Assembly: GCF_000526995.1 (NCBI RefSeq)
Contig: NZ_AZUI01000001.1
Location: forward strand, 5,126,001 to 5,190,000
Length of the DNA stretch: 64,000 bases
Direction: 5' to 3'
Origin: Lacrimispora indolis DSM 755
Lineage (GTDB): Bacteria; Bacillota; Clostridia; Lachnospirales; Lachnospiraceae
A program made the translations under genes and the position numbers. Shown one piece after another: positions 1 to 7,331 of this stretch. The notes beneath the pieces were generated by a model. The model had not been told where the DNA came from. It saw only the letters and a program-made list of their open reading frames with translations, and ran no database searches. Positions within the stretch are counted from its first letter, which is position 1, and each line of letters starts with the position of its first letter.

Positions 1-20
1 ATCAAGTCTCAGTTCCTTCA

Positions 21-1385
21 TCACTGCCACCGCCATCCCGGATAGTATTTATTTTTCAGCACGGCCCCGCTTCCCTTGGCAAAGCCCAATGGAATACCTT
101 CCACGCAGACTAAACACCAGCCTTTTATCGGCCCCTCTTCTTCCTTTAAAAAGATGGTCTCCCCTTTTAAATAGCGGATCACTCTCTCATCCTGCTTTTT
201 CCAGGAAACGGTCTGTTTGAACTCTTCCGGTTTTAACGCCATGGCAAAGGCCTGCCCCGGTTCAAAACGGCCTTTCTTCATTTCTCCCAGCAAAAGTCCG
301 GTCCTGAGATAACGAAGGCCGTTAGCATTCTCCGGGAAGTATTCCGGAAGGTAGTAAACAACATCATTCTTTATCCGGATGCGGGAGCTCTCCAGAGGTT
401 TTGAAACCATGGAAAGGAAATCAGAAAGCTCCTGAGGAAGAGGAAGCTGTTTCATGGACTTATTTCCATGGACCTCATGTCCTGCCTGAGATCCTTTCTT
501 TTTCAGCAGTGCCATAAAATGGCCTTCTCCTCTGATCTTATGGGGAAAGAGGCGCAGACAGCTTAAAAGACCGATCCCTCCGCTTGCCCCTTCAAAAAGA
601 GGAAGCCGGATCAGCTCCATTTCCTCATGGCGTTCCAGGGTCCGGCTGATGATATCCTCATTTTCACAGACTGAAAACGTGCAGGTGGAATATAAAAGAA
701 GCCCGCCGGCCGCCAGCATGTCTACCGCCTGGTCCATGATCTCTTTTTGGATTTCTGCATAATACTCCGGCCCGCGTTCCTCATAGCTTTTCACCATATC
801 AGCATCCTTGCGGAACATGCCTTCTCCTGAGCAGGGAGCATCAACCAGTATTTTATCAAAAAATTCACCGAAGGCTTCCTTTAATTTCTTTGGTTCCTCG
901 CTGGTGACACAAATGTTCTCGATCCCCCATAATTCTAAGTTCTTAAGCAATGCCTTTGCCCTGGAATTGCTGATGTCATTGGACACTAAAAGTCCCTGAC
1001 CCTTCAGCTTTGCCCCCAACTCCGTGCTTTTCCCTCCGGGCGCTGCGCACAGATCAAGGACCTTGTCTCCCGGAACCACGTCCAGCAGACTTGCCGGCGT
1101 CATGGCGCTGGGTTCCTGGAGATAATAAAGCCCGGCGTAATAGTAAGGATCTTTGGCCGGACGTTCTTCTCCTTCATAGTAAAAACCGTTATGGATCCAG
1201 GGAACGGACTTAAGCTTAAGGGTTGTCATTTCTGCAAATTTGTCAGGGCTTATTTTAAGGGTATTGACCCGCAGCCCGTAAAGCCGTTCCTCTTCAAAGC
1301 TTTTTAAGTACGCCTCATACTCCTCTTCCCCTAATAAATCTTTCATCCTGTTTAAAAATTCTTCCGAAATCTTTCGTTCTTTCAC
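21..1385 (-). CDS. RsmF-like 16S rRNA m5C methyltransferase (NOL1/NOP2/Sun family)
   Basis: Predicted SAM-dependent enzyme that methylates cytosine C5 in 16S rRNA. The 454-residue protein shows the SAM-binding stretch VLDLCAAPGGKSTELGAKL, the first catalytic-loop motif DAPCSGEGMF and the second Cys in YSTCTFSVCENE, the two-cysteine signature of this family. A C-terminal PUA/RsmF-type RNA-binding region follows. I chose the GTG at 1385 because a GGGAG ribosome binding site sits 7 nt upstream; the frame is open to 1529, but that extension (starting MQISASY) lacks a good ribosome site and is not family-like. An ATG at 1346 is a second alternative. The family is clear; the exact target cytosine is not. 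Confidence 0.9.
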   Translation of the reverse strand: MKERKISEEFLNRMKDLLGEEEYEAYLKSFEEERLYGLRVNTLKISPDKFAEMTTLKLKSVPWIHNGFYYEGEERPAKDPYYYAGLYYLQEPSAMTPASLLDVVPGDKVLDLCAAPGGKSTELGAKLKGQGLLVSNDISNSRAKALLKNLELWGIENICVTSEEPKKLKEAFGEFFDKILVDAPCSGEGMFRKDADMVKSYEERGPEYYAEIQKEIMDQAVDMLAAGGLLLYSTCTFSVCENEDIISRTLERHEEMELIRLPLFEGASGGIGLLSCLRLFPHKIRGEGHFMALLKKKGSQAGHEVHGNKSMKQLPLPQELSDFLSMVSKPLESSRIRIKNDVVYYLPEYFPENANGLRYLRTGLLLGEMKKGRFEPGQAFAMALKPEEFKQTVSWKKQDERVIRYLKGETIFLKEEEGPIKGWCLVCVEGIPLGFAKGSGAVLKNKYYPGWRWQ

Positions 1386-1561
1386 GTTGTCGCTCCCATC
1401 TTGTTTCAAGGAAGTTCGATTCGCCTTTGGCTCCTCGGATGGCTTTTTTGCAAAATTCAGGGTGTGCCCCTGCCTTAAGTAAATCATGCCTATGGAAATA
1501 ATCTTAATATAGCTTGCGGAAATTTGCAAGGCAAGTCATCTTTTTGTTTTCATAAATATAG

Positions 1562-2380
1562 CTAATACGAATATTTCAGCCGGTATTTCTCCAGATATTT
1601 TAAGACCCAGTAGGGATTGACACTCATCTCATCATTATGGTCGGTCCGCAAATAAATTCCCACGTGCAAATGGACCGGGAAATTGCCTGTGGTCCCCTCC
1701 ACCTGACTGTAGCCGGTGTCCCCCATAAATCCCAAAAGCTCCCCTGCCTTTACTTCGTCCCCTTCCTTCCACTGTCTGCTGTAGCCGTAAAGATGGGCAT
1801 AGTACAGATACGCGCCTTTAGGAGCCCGTATCCCGATCCTCCAGCCGCCCTTTTCCAGCCACCCCACCTTTTCCACCACCCCGTCGCTCATACTGACCAC
1901 CGGATAATGTCCTCTGGGCTGGTCTGTTCCCATAATATCGCAGCCTTCATGTCCCCGTTCGCCTCCATAGGTCCTGGCTTCCATCCAGCCGTTTTGATAG
2001 CTTATATCCGGGGAACCGGAAAGAGTGGTCAATGGTATGGGGAAAAATTTCAAATCATTTAAAAGTATTTCATAGGCCTGGCGGAGCTTCCGGTACTCCG
2101 CTGGCTTTACCTTTAAAAGTCTGTCCGTATGGGTATCCTTGTCTGTGACCCCAGTTAAATCATACTGGTGCTCCACCATTAAGGATGTCAAAGTATCATA
2201 ATCAAGAGAATCCCATTCCGCCACCATTTTTCCAAGCTTTAAGCTCCTGAAATCATCACTTTCCCAGGTATAAGCATCCAGCTGGTAAAATGTAGGATTA
2301 TTGTACAGATAATCGATCATGGTCACCTGGAAAACGGAAAGGATCAGGATGAAAAGAAGAATCACCATCATATCAGTCAT
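1562..2380 (-). CDS. Membrane-anchored M23 (LytM-type) metallopeptidase
   Basis: Likely zinc endopeptidase or peptidoglycan-binding protein facing the outside of the membrane. Residues 5-20 form one hydrophobic anchor. A LytM/peptidase_M23 domain fills about residues 125-265 and keeps the full zinc and catalytic set: HEGCD (H144, D148), YAHL (H196) and HLH (H237, H239), so it should be active. It lies 42 bp from the divergent ylbJ start, leaving almost no room for two promoters. The start has a poor ribosome site; ATGs a few codons inside are alternatives. The closeness of ylbJ hints at a sporulation role, as for SpoIIQ-like M23 proteins, but this is inference. Confidence 0.8.
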   Translation of the reverse strand: MTDMMVILLFILILSVFQVTMIDYLYNNPTFYQLDAYTWESDDFRSLKLGKMVAEWDSLDYDTLTSLMVEHQYDLTGVTDKDTHTDRLLKVKPAEYRKLRQAYEILLNDLKFFPIPLTTLSGSPDISYQNGWMEARTYGGERGHEGCDIMGTDQPRGHYPVVSMSDGVVEKVGWLEKGGWRIGIRAPKGAYLYYAHLYGYSRQWKEGDEVKAGELLGFMGDTGYSQVEGTTGNFPVHLHVGIYLRTDHNDEMSVNPYWVLKYLEKYRLKYSY

Positions 2381-2422
2381 GCCATTTCATATAATTGTAT
2401 AAAACAATCTATTCAGGTGTAC

Positions 2423-3349
2423 ATGAAAAAATCCTTTTTCCGTCTGCTTTCCGTTGCCGCTTTAATCCTGCTGCTCCGTTTTCCGTCTACAGCCTTTGAA
2501 GGAGCGAGAAACGGACTGGTTTTATGGGGCTCTGTGGTGGTGCCCACCCTTCTGCCCTTTATGATCTGCTCCAATGTCATCGTGGCCTTAAATGCCATCC
2601 GCATCCTTATTTTCCCGGTAAGAAGGATCCTGCACCAGTTCTTTTGCCTCTCTGATGCGGGAAGCTATACCCTGATTTCCGGTCTTCTCTGCGGATATCC
2701 CATGGGAGCCAGGACCTGCAGCGATTTTATGGACAATAACCGTATTTCCGAAAAGGAAGGGAAATACCTTTTAGCCATCTGCAATCATCCCAGCCCCATG
2801 TTCCTGTTAGGTTATGCCGCCGGAGCTCTCCCGCCGTCACTGCCGGTCTGGCTCCTCCTTACCTGTGTGTACCTGCCCATATTCCCTCTTTCCATTGCAG
2901 CAAGGAGCTTTTATGGCATCAGCGGGCCGGCCGGATCTCTGCCTGTTACAAGAGAATCCTATAAATCCTTTGACGATAGCCTGATGGATTCCTGCGAGGT
3001 CATGGTAAAAATCGGAGGATATATTATGCTGTTTTCCATCCTGGCTCTTTACATAACAAAACTTCCTATAAATGTTCCTCAATATAAAGCCGTCATCCTG
3101 GGTTTTGTGGAGATCACCACCGGGATCAAGGCCGTTTCCCAGGCCTTTTCAGGAATATCAGGAGGCTTATGGATCGGGGTTGTGACCGCATTCGGAGGAT
3201 TGTCCGGTATCTTTCAGACAAAGAGTGTTATAAAAAATGCCGGATTATCCATCCGGCACTATGTAACCTGGAAAGTGCTTCACAGCCTCCTTACCATCAT
3301 ACTTTTTATTCTATTGGCCCGTTTTCCTCTGGTCCTGCCGCGGGCGTAA
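2423..3349 (+). CDS. ylbJ: YlbJ-like sporulation integral membrane protein
   Basis: Polytopic membrane protein of 308 residues with two nucleoside-recognition (Gate) type repeats, matching YlbJ, which in Bacillus is made in the mother cell and needed for spore cortex and heat resistance. Visible marks are the N-terminal hydrophobic segment, the conserved LISGLLCGYPMGART region near residues 90-105, and a second Gate-like region around residues 240-280. The ATG at 2423 is preferred (AGG 5 nt upstream); an in-frame GTG lies at 2417. The 3' end overlaps the convergent coiled-coil gene by 44 bp, so the two transcripts are complementary there. Confidence 0.85.
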   Translation: MKKSFFRLLSVAALILLLRFPSTAFEGARNGLVLWGSVVVPTLLPFMICSNVIVALNAIRILIFPVRRILHQFFCLSDAGSYTLISGLLCGYPMGARTCSDFMDNNRISEKEGKYLLAICNHPSPMFLLGYAAGALPPSLPVWLLLTCVYLPIFPLSIAARSFYGISGPAGSLPVTRESYKSFDDSLMDSCEVMVKIGGYIMLFSILALYITKLPINVPQYKAVILGFVEITTGIKAVSQAFSGISGGLWIGVVTAFGGLSGIFQTKSVIKNAGLSIRHYVTWKVLHSLLTIILFILLARFPLVLPRA

Positions 3350-3887
3350 CAGCTCCTGTCAGCTCCTGGCGGTTAGAAGAGACGATATCATAGCTTGACT
3401 GCATGGAAGTCATAAAAGCGTCAAAACGGCCCTGGGCGCCTTCCATGGAATGGCTGATAATGGTCTGAAGACTTTTTAACATGTCGTCCGTATACTGAAC
3501 AGAACTCTGCCTGATGCCATTGGCGTCGGCCACCGCCTGTTCCACGATCTGCTGGGCCTGTTGATTGGCCTGTTCAATGATATCATTGGCCTGGGCATAT
3601 GCTTTCTGCATGATTTCATGCTCATTGACCAGCTCATTTGTCTGAGCATTGGCCTGGGCCAGAATGGAATCCGCCTGCTGACGGGCTTCATTCATAATTG
3701 CGTCACGGTTGCTGATAATCTTCTGATACTGCTTGATTTCATCGGGAATGCGCAGACGAAGTTCCACCAGAAGCTCTTCCAGCTCATCCCGGTTAACCAC
3801 GATCTTGCTGTTGGAGAGAGGCTGGTACTTGCAGCTGTCAATATATTCTTCAATTTCACCGATTAACTGTTCAATTCTGCTCATCAT
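3306..3887 (-). CDS. Coiled-coil protein (annotated in relatives as ATPase; V-ATPase subunit H/DivIVA-like)
   Basis: A 193-residue soluble protein dominated by one long coiled coil (about residues 45-150) rich in Ala, Gln and Glu, with heptad-like runs such as QANDIIEQANQQAQQIVEQA. The N-terminus (SRIEQLIGEIEEYIDSCKY) is typical of a small conserved Clostridia family found next to coaD. There is no nucleotide-binding motif, so the ATPase label sometimes used is not supported. It is the last gene of rsmD-coaD-this gene, 20 bp after coaD. The C-terminal 15 codons overlap the convergent ylbJ gene. A role in cell division or envelope organisation is a guess. Confidence 0.75.
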   Translation of the reverse strand: MMSRIEQLIGEIEEYIDSCKYQPLSNSKIVVNRDELEELLVELRLRIPDEIKQYQKIISNRDAIMNEARQQADSILAQANAQTNELVNEHEIMQKAYAQANDIIEQANQQAQQIVEQAVADANGIRQSSVQYTDDMLKSLQTIISHSMEGAQGRFDAFMTSMQSSYDIVSSNRQELTGAVTPAAGPEENGPIE

Positions 3888-3907
3888 AATACGAACACTC
3901 CTTACTC

Positions 3908-4396
3908 TTATTTCATTCTATCTTCCATCTTCTTCATTACACGCTGCGCGACACATGCAGGCACAAACGTGTTTATCTCTCCGCCATAGGCGGCTATCTC
4001 CTTCACAATGCTGGAACTCAAGTAAGAATATTTTAAATTCGTCGTCAAAAACACAGTATCAATCTCCGGTGCCATAACCCGGTTTGTCTGTGCGATCTGC
4101 AATTCATATTCAAAATCCGTTACAGCCCGAAGCCCGCGAATGACCGCATCCGCCTGATTAGCTCGTACAAAATCAACCAAAAGCCCTCCAAACGACTTTA
4201 CCTCCACATTGGGAAGGTCTTTAGTAAGGCTCTTTAACATATTAACACGTTCTTCTACAGAAAACAACGGCGTTTTGGAATTATTATTTAAAACTCCTAT
4301 GATTAAATGATCTGACATCCTGGCAGAACGTTCTATAATATCCAGATGACCAAAAGTCACCGGATCAAAGCTTCCCGGATACACTGCTTTTCTCAT
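3908..4396 (-). CDS. coaD: Phosphopantetheine adenylyltransferase
   Basis: Cytosolic enzyme of coenzyme A synthesis that joins 4'-phosphopantetheine and ATP to give dephospho-CoA. The 162-residue length is standard. The nucleotidyltransferase motif [12 protein letters not shown] (residues 8-19, with the T/HxGH signature at 14-17), the [12 protein letters not shown] substrate loop and the C-terminal [13 protein letters not shown] element are intact. It lies between rsmD and a coiled-coil gene on the same strand; the rsmD-coaD order is common in Firmicutes. Confidence 0.97.
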   Translation of the reverse strand: MRKAVYPGSFDPVTFGHLDIIERSARMSDHLIIGVLNNNSKTPLFSVEERVNMLKSLTKDLPNVEVKSFGGLLVDFVRANQADAVIRGLRAVTDFEYELQIAQTNRVMAPEIDTVFLTTNLKYSYLSSSIVKEIAAYGGEINTFVPACVAQRVMKKMEDRMK

Positions 4397-4444
4397 GTGG
4401 TCTCTTCCTTTTCTTTATGATTGCCTGTATGGTTTGGGCATTTG

Positions 4445-5005
4445 TTATGATTTTTTCCTTGATGCAAAGACGTGCTTGTTTGTTTTATAATCCTTTTCTC
4501 TAATGATCTGGTATCCCATTTCATCCAGATATTCAAAGGGGGTGTTTAAGGAGGCTTCCGTGATGATGGTTGTGTCCTCATGAATCAGCGGGGAATCGGA
4601 CAGATACTGGAAAATCCGTTTTTCCCAGTCGTTATTATAGGGAGGGTCCATGAATATATAATCAAATACATGCCCCTTTCCTTCCAGCCTGCCTAGTCCT
4701 GTCATGACGTCACAGTTCATGACTATTGCGTCATCCTCCAGCTTTGTGGTCTTTAAATTTTCACGGATGCATTCCGCAGCTTTGGGATTTTGTTCTACCA
4801 TGACTGCCAGACCGGCTCCACGGCTAAGGGCTTCGATTCCGATGGCTCCGCTTCCGGAAAACAGATCCAGAAAACTGCGGCCAGGCATGTCCCCTTGAAT
4901 CATATTAAAAAGCGTCTCCTTTATTCTGTCTGTTGTGGGCCGGGTTTCCTGTCCCTCTATGGTTTTTAATATAAGCCTTCTGGCTTTTCCTGCGATTACT
5001 CTCAT
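4445..5005 (-). CDS. rsmD: 16S rRNA (guanine966-N2)-methyltransferase
   Basis: SAM-dependent methyltransferase of the 30S subunit. The 186-residue protein starts MRVIAGKARR, the usual family N-terminus, then shows the SAM site FLDLFSGSGAIGIEALSRGA and the catalytic motif DPPYNN. The ATG at 5005 is supported by GAGG 9 nt upstream; the longer open frame to 5083 reads through a strong hairpin (5061-5087) and is unlikely to be translated. First gene of the rsmD-coaD unit. Confidence 0.96.
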   Translation of the reverse strand: MRVIAGKARRLILKTIEGQETRPTTDRIKETLFNMIQGDMPGRSFLDLFSGSGAIGIEALSRGAGLAVMVEQNPKAAECIRENLKTTKLEDDAIVMNCDVMTGLGRLEGKGHVFDYIFMDPPYNNDWEKRIFQYLSDSPLIHEDTTIITEASLNTPFEYLDEMGYQIIREKDYKTNKHVFASRKKS

Positions 5006-5060
5006 GATAGAATTCCTCACTTTGTTTTTACCGGTTGCTATGGTATAAGTCCGCAGTGCA

Positions 5061-5087
5061 GCGGGTGAATCCGGGGGATTCACCCGC
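5061..5087. repeat. Perfect 12-bp inverted repeat with 3-nt loop
   Basis: The arm GCGGGTGAATCC (5061-5072) is followed by GGG and its exact complement (5076-5087). No U tract follows on either strand, so a simple terminator is unlikely. It lies directly upstream of rsmD and beside a second hairpin, GGGCG-TT-CGCCC, at 5092-5103. Confidence 0.85.
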
Positions 5088-5106
5088 TCACGGGCGTTCG
5101 CCCTAT

Positions 5107-5171
5107 GAAACAGGATGTTTAAAGAGATTCTTACGTGCAGGCACGACGAATCTCTTTAAACATCCTGTTTC
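5107..5171. repeat. Perfect 24-bp inverted repeat with nested stem
   Basis: Left arm 5107-5130 and right arm 5148-5171 are exact reverse complements over 24 bp. The 17-nt centre contains CGTGC-AG-GCACG, so the whole can fold into one nearly continuous 65-nt hairpin. It carries no U tract and no gene. It could be a palindromic mobile unit, an RNase III target or a recombination scar; its origin is unknown. Confidence 0.85.
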
Positions 5172-5286
5172 GCACTGCTCATTGCTTTCGTGGATATTAT
5201 AGTATGAATTTGTGAGATATACAACCAAAAGTTGCGTTTTTACCTGGTCAATGTCCTGTGGTTGACGTATCAGGGCAACGCATTTA

Positions 5287-5343
5287 TAAAAAAATGGAGC
5301 CGCAGCTCCCATAACTGATTGTCAGTTACGAATCTGCGGCTCC
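5287..5343 (-). terminator. Intrinsic terminator after the SASP gene
   Basis: Arms 5296-5305 and 5334-5343 (GGAGCCGCAG and its complement) enclose a second stem, TAACTGA/TCAGTTA. On the minus strand the hairpin is followed by a run of eight T, the classic intrinsic terminator form, ending the SASP transcript. Confidence 0.8.
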
Positions 5344-5419
5344 CGGTTTCCCTTCCGTTATCCGTGTTTACCGGACATGTTCTTTATTTCCGAAGGGTGT
5401 TTTTTTGTTTTTTACAGGT

Positions 5420-5623
5420 TTATTTGCCTGCCATCTGTCTTTCCTGGGCTTCGATCATCTTCTTGACCATATATCCGCCTACGGAACCATTCTGTGCAGA
5501 TGTTAAGTTACCGTTATAACCGTTGGTTAACGGAACACCGATTTCGTTGGCAACTTCCATTTTAAAACGATCCATTGCCTCTTTTGCCTCTGGTACATTT
5601 GTAGTATTAGATCTTCCTGACAT
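5420..5623 (-). CDS. Alpha/beta-type small acid-soluble spore protein
   Basis: Saturates and protects DNA in the dormant spore. The 67-residue protein has the family core: a GPR protease site region (DRFKMEVANEIGV, about residues 20-32), the NGYNGNLTSAQNGSVGGYMV block and the KKMIEAQ tail. The ATG at 5623 follows an excellent AAGGAGG site; the frame stays open to 5644 but that extension overlaps the ribosome site. Single gene with its own terminator. Expected control is by sigma-G in the forespore. Confidence 0.96.
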   Translation of the reverse strand: MSGRSNTTNVPEAKEAMDRFKMEVANEIGVPLTNGYNGNLTSAQNGSVGGYMVKKMIEAQERQMAGK

Positions 5624-5699
5624 AATGATATGCCTCCTTTTCATCTATTCACCATGTTTTTGTTTTATTTAATTCATGGTGTGTTTTGTGCTACACTCC

Positions 5700-5727
5700 T
5701 ATTATGGCAAGAATAGAATGAAATACA
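5700..5727 (-). promoter_or_regulatory. Possible sigma-G promoter of the SASP gene
   Basis: On the minus strand, CATAATA at 5700-5706 fits the sigma-G -10 consensus (CATnnTA), and TGTATT at 5722-5727 resembles its -35. The 15-bp spacer is shorter than the usual 17-18, so the -35 assignment is uncertain. Confidence 0.4.
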
Positions 5728-5803
5728 CTAGAAGGTTTTTCGTAAAATGTTATTTTCAGGAAAAAAATTGAGCCTTCATAAATATTCTCATGCAGAAGGT
5801 CCA

Positions 5804-6427
5804 TTACTCCTCATTTCCGGTCTCCAATATCTTTTCAATATTGGTTTTCACCAGCTGGAACGCAACCTCATTCATGCCGCTGTTTATGATCACATCCGCC
5901 AGAGGTTTTGTAGGCTCTACGTACAAATAGTGCATGGGTTTCACTGTAGTAAGATATTGCTCCACAACACCCTCAATATCCCGGCCTCTTTCTTTTACGT
6001 CGCGGATTACGCGGCGAAGGATACGCTCGTCGGCATCAGCCTCTACAAAAATTTTAATATCAAACATGCTCCTTAGGCGCTCATCTGCAAAAACCAGGAT
6101 TCCCTCGACCAAAATAACCTTCTTAGGCTCCACCTTCACCTGCTTCTGAGAACGGTTGTGCATGGAATAATCATAAACAGGGCAGTCAACCGCCTTTCCA
6201 TCCCGCAGCATCTGGAGCTGTTCCAGCAAAAGCTCTGTTTCAAAAGCTTCGGGATGGTCATAATTCATTTTCTTTCTCTCTTCAAAAGAAAGTTCATCCT
6301 GTTTTTTATAATAATTATCATGGTAAATCACCGCAATGTCATCGCCAAACGCAGCCTTCAGCCGGTTGGTAAAGGTAGACTTCCCCGAACCGGTCCCTCC
6401 GGCAATTCCAATTAACACACAATTCAT
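5804..6427 (-). CDS. udk: Uridine kinase
   Basis: Pyrimidine salvage enzyme that phosphorylates uridine and cytidine. The 207-residue protein begins MNCVLIGIAGGTGSGKST with the P-loop at about residues 7-18, and shows YDHPEAF, the RRVIRDVKERGR lid region and VEPTKPLADVI, as in Firmicute Udk. The ATG at 6427 follows GGAGGAG; the open frame to 6493 is a non-conserved extension. It stands alone between the SASP gene and a DUF975 gene. Confidence 0.96.
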   Translation of the reverse strand: MNCVLIGIAGGTGSGKSTFTNRLKAAFGDDIAVIYHDNYYKKQDELSFEERKKMNYDHPEAFETELLLEQLQMLRDGKAVDCPVYDYSMHNRSQKQVKVEPKKVILVEGILVFADERLRSMFDIKIFVEADADERILRRVIRDVKERGRDIEGVVEQYLTTVKPMHYLYVEPTKPLADVIINSGMNEVAFQLVKTNIEKILETGNEE

Positions 6428-6481
6428 CTTCCGTGCTCCTCCATTTATTTGCGGCATATGCTGTAAATCTTCATAAATAAT

Positions 6482-6520
6482 CCAAGGGTTCAATTTCTTA
6501 AAAAGAATTGAACCCTTTGG
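6482..6520 (-). terminator. Hairpin after the DUF975 gene
   Basis: CCAAGGGTTCAATT (6482-6495) pairs with 6506-6520 with one bulge. It begins 6 nt after the DUF975 stop. On the minus strand it is followed by an A/T-rich but not pure U tract, so termination is likely but not certain. Confidence 0.5.
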
Positions 6521-6525
6521 ACTGT

Positions 6526-7221
6526 TTACTCAAACATGTACGATTCCTCATATACAACCGTTTTTGGCTTTATTTCATTATAATAATTAGCTAAAGTAAC
6601 CTTTGTATAAGGATATACATAAATGAAAGCCAGACCGCATGTGACAAGGCCTAAAAGCTGCCATAAAATAAAGGACAGTTCCAGAACAAAAAATTCCCAT
6701 TTATGACCTGCCATCATTTCCTTGCTTTCCCGTATGCACTGCATCACGCCTTTATCCGGATCCTCAACCATAATAATAATGGCCTGTGAATAACGGTAGG
6801 CAGCAATAATTCCCGGAATGATGAGAAGCAGCGACCATAATATAGTAAGCAGAGACATCATCAAAACCAGCCCCATGGCTTTCAATAAATATCTTACGGA
6901 ACCAAACAGATCTCCATATGACATAGTTTGATCCCTGTTTGCAACCTTTAAACAGTAAGACTGATACCCAAACTGGATAATGGTGCTAACAATAAAATAA
7001 ACAATCATGAAAATAATGCTGCTTACCGCAAATGCTCCGCTCTGACCTATGTCCCCATAAGCGCCGGCATTTTCTATCATGCCTTCCCATATGTCCAGAA
7101 ATCCCTGTACGGCGGAGAATACGATCGTAATAACTCCTAAAATTATTGTTACCATATAAGGACTTACAAGCGCCTCTCTCATGGCAGCCTTTGCATCCAT
7201 TTTTAAAGCTTCTCTACTCAT
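6526..7221 (-). CDS. DUF975 family membrane protein
   Basis: A 231-residue polytopic membrane protein of unknown function. It starts with the family-typical cytosolic segment SREALKMDAKAAMREAL, followed by five or six hydrophobic helices, and includes LLIIPGIIAAYRYSQA and the loop EDPDKGVMQCIRESKEMMAGHK, both typical of DUF975. The ribosome site AGGAGG is well placed. It is probably a single-gene unit between udk and recG. Confidence 0.85.
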   Translation of the reverse strand: MSREALKMDAKAAMREALVSPYMVTIILGVITIVFSAVQGFLDIWEGMIENAGAYGDIGQSGAFAVSSIIFMIVYFIVSTIIQFGYQSYCLKVANRDQTMSYGDLFGSVRYLLKAMGLVLMMSLLTILWSLLLIIPGIIAAYRYSQAIIIMVEDPDKGVMQCIRESKEMMAGHKWEFFVLELSFILWQLLGLVTCGLAFIYVYPYTKVTLANYYNEIKPKTVVYEESYMFE

Positions 7222-7331
7222 ATAATTCCTCCTGTTTCCTTGCTGCGATTGGTTTTACGATGATAATTTTATCAGTTTTTGCCAATAATTGCAATTATTT
7301 ACTGCAAAATCATGAAATCGGAAAACTTTCG

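Larger units (their letters stand above)
5006..5419. other. Gene-free region with three stacked hairpins and a terminator
   Basis: I see no gene in this 414-bp stretch between rsmD and the SASP gene. The only long frame (5103-5312, minus) is made largely of the hairpin arms and has no family resemblance. It holds perfect inverted repeats at 5061-5087, 5092-5103 and 5107-5171, and a terminator at 5287-5343. The rsmD promoter should lie here but no convincing -35/-10 pair was found. Confidence 0.7.

Noticed and set aside
1637..2062. 141-codon plus-strand frame
   Set aside because: Antisense to the M23 peptidase, whose active-site motifs are intact.
5103..5312. 69-codon minus-strand frame beside rsmD
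   Set aside because: It is built from the arms of the 24-bp inverted repeat and the SASP terminator, and has no ribosome site or family resemblance.
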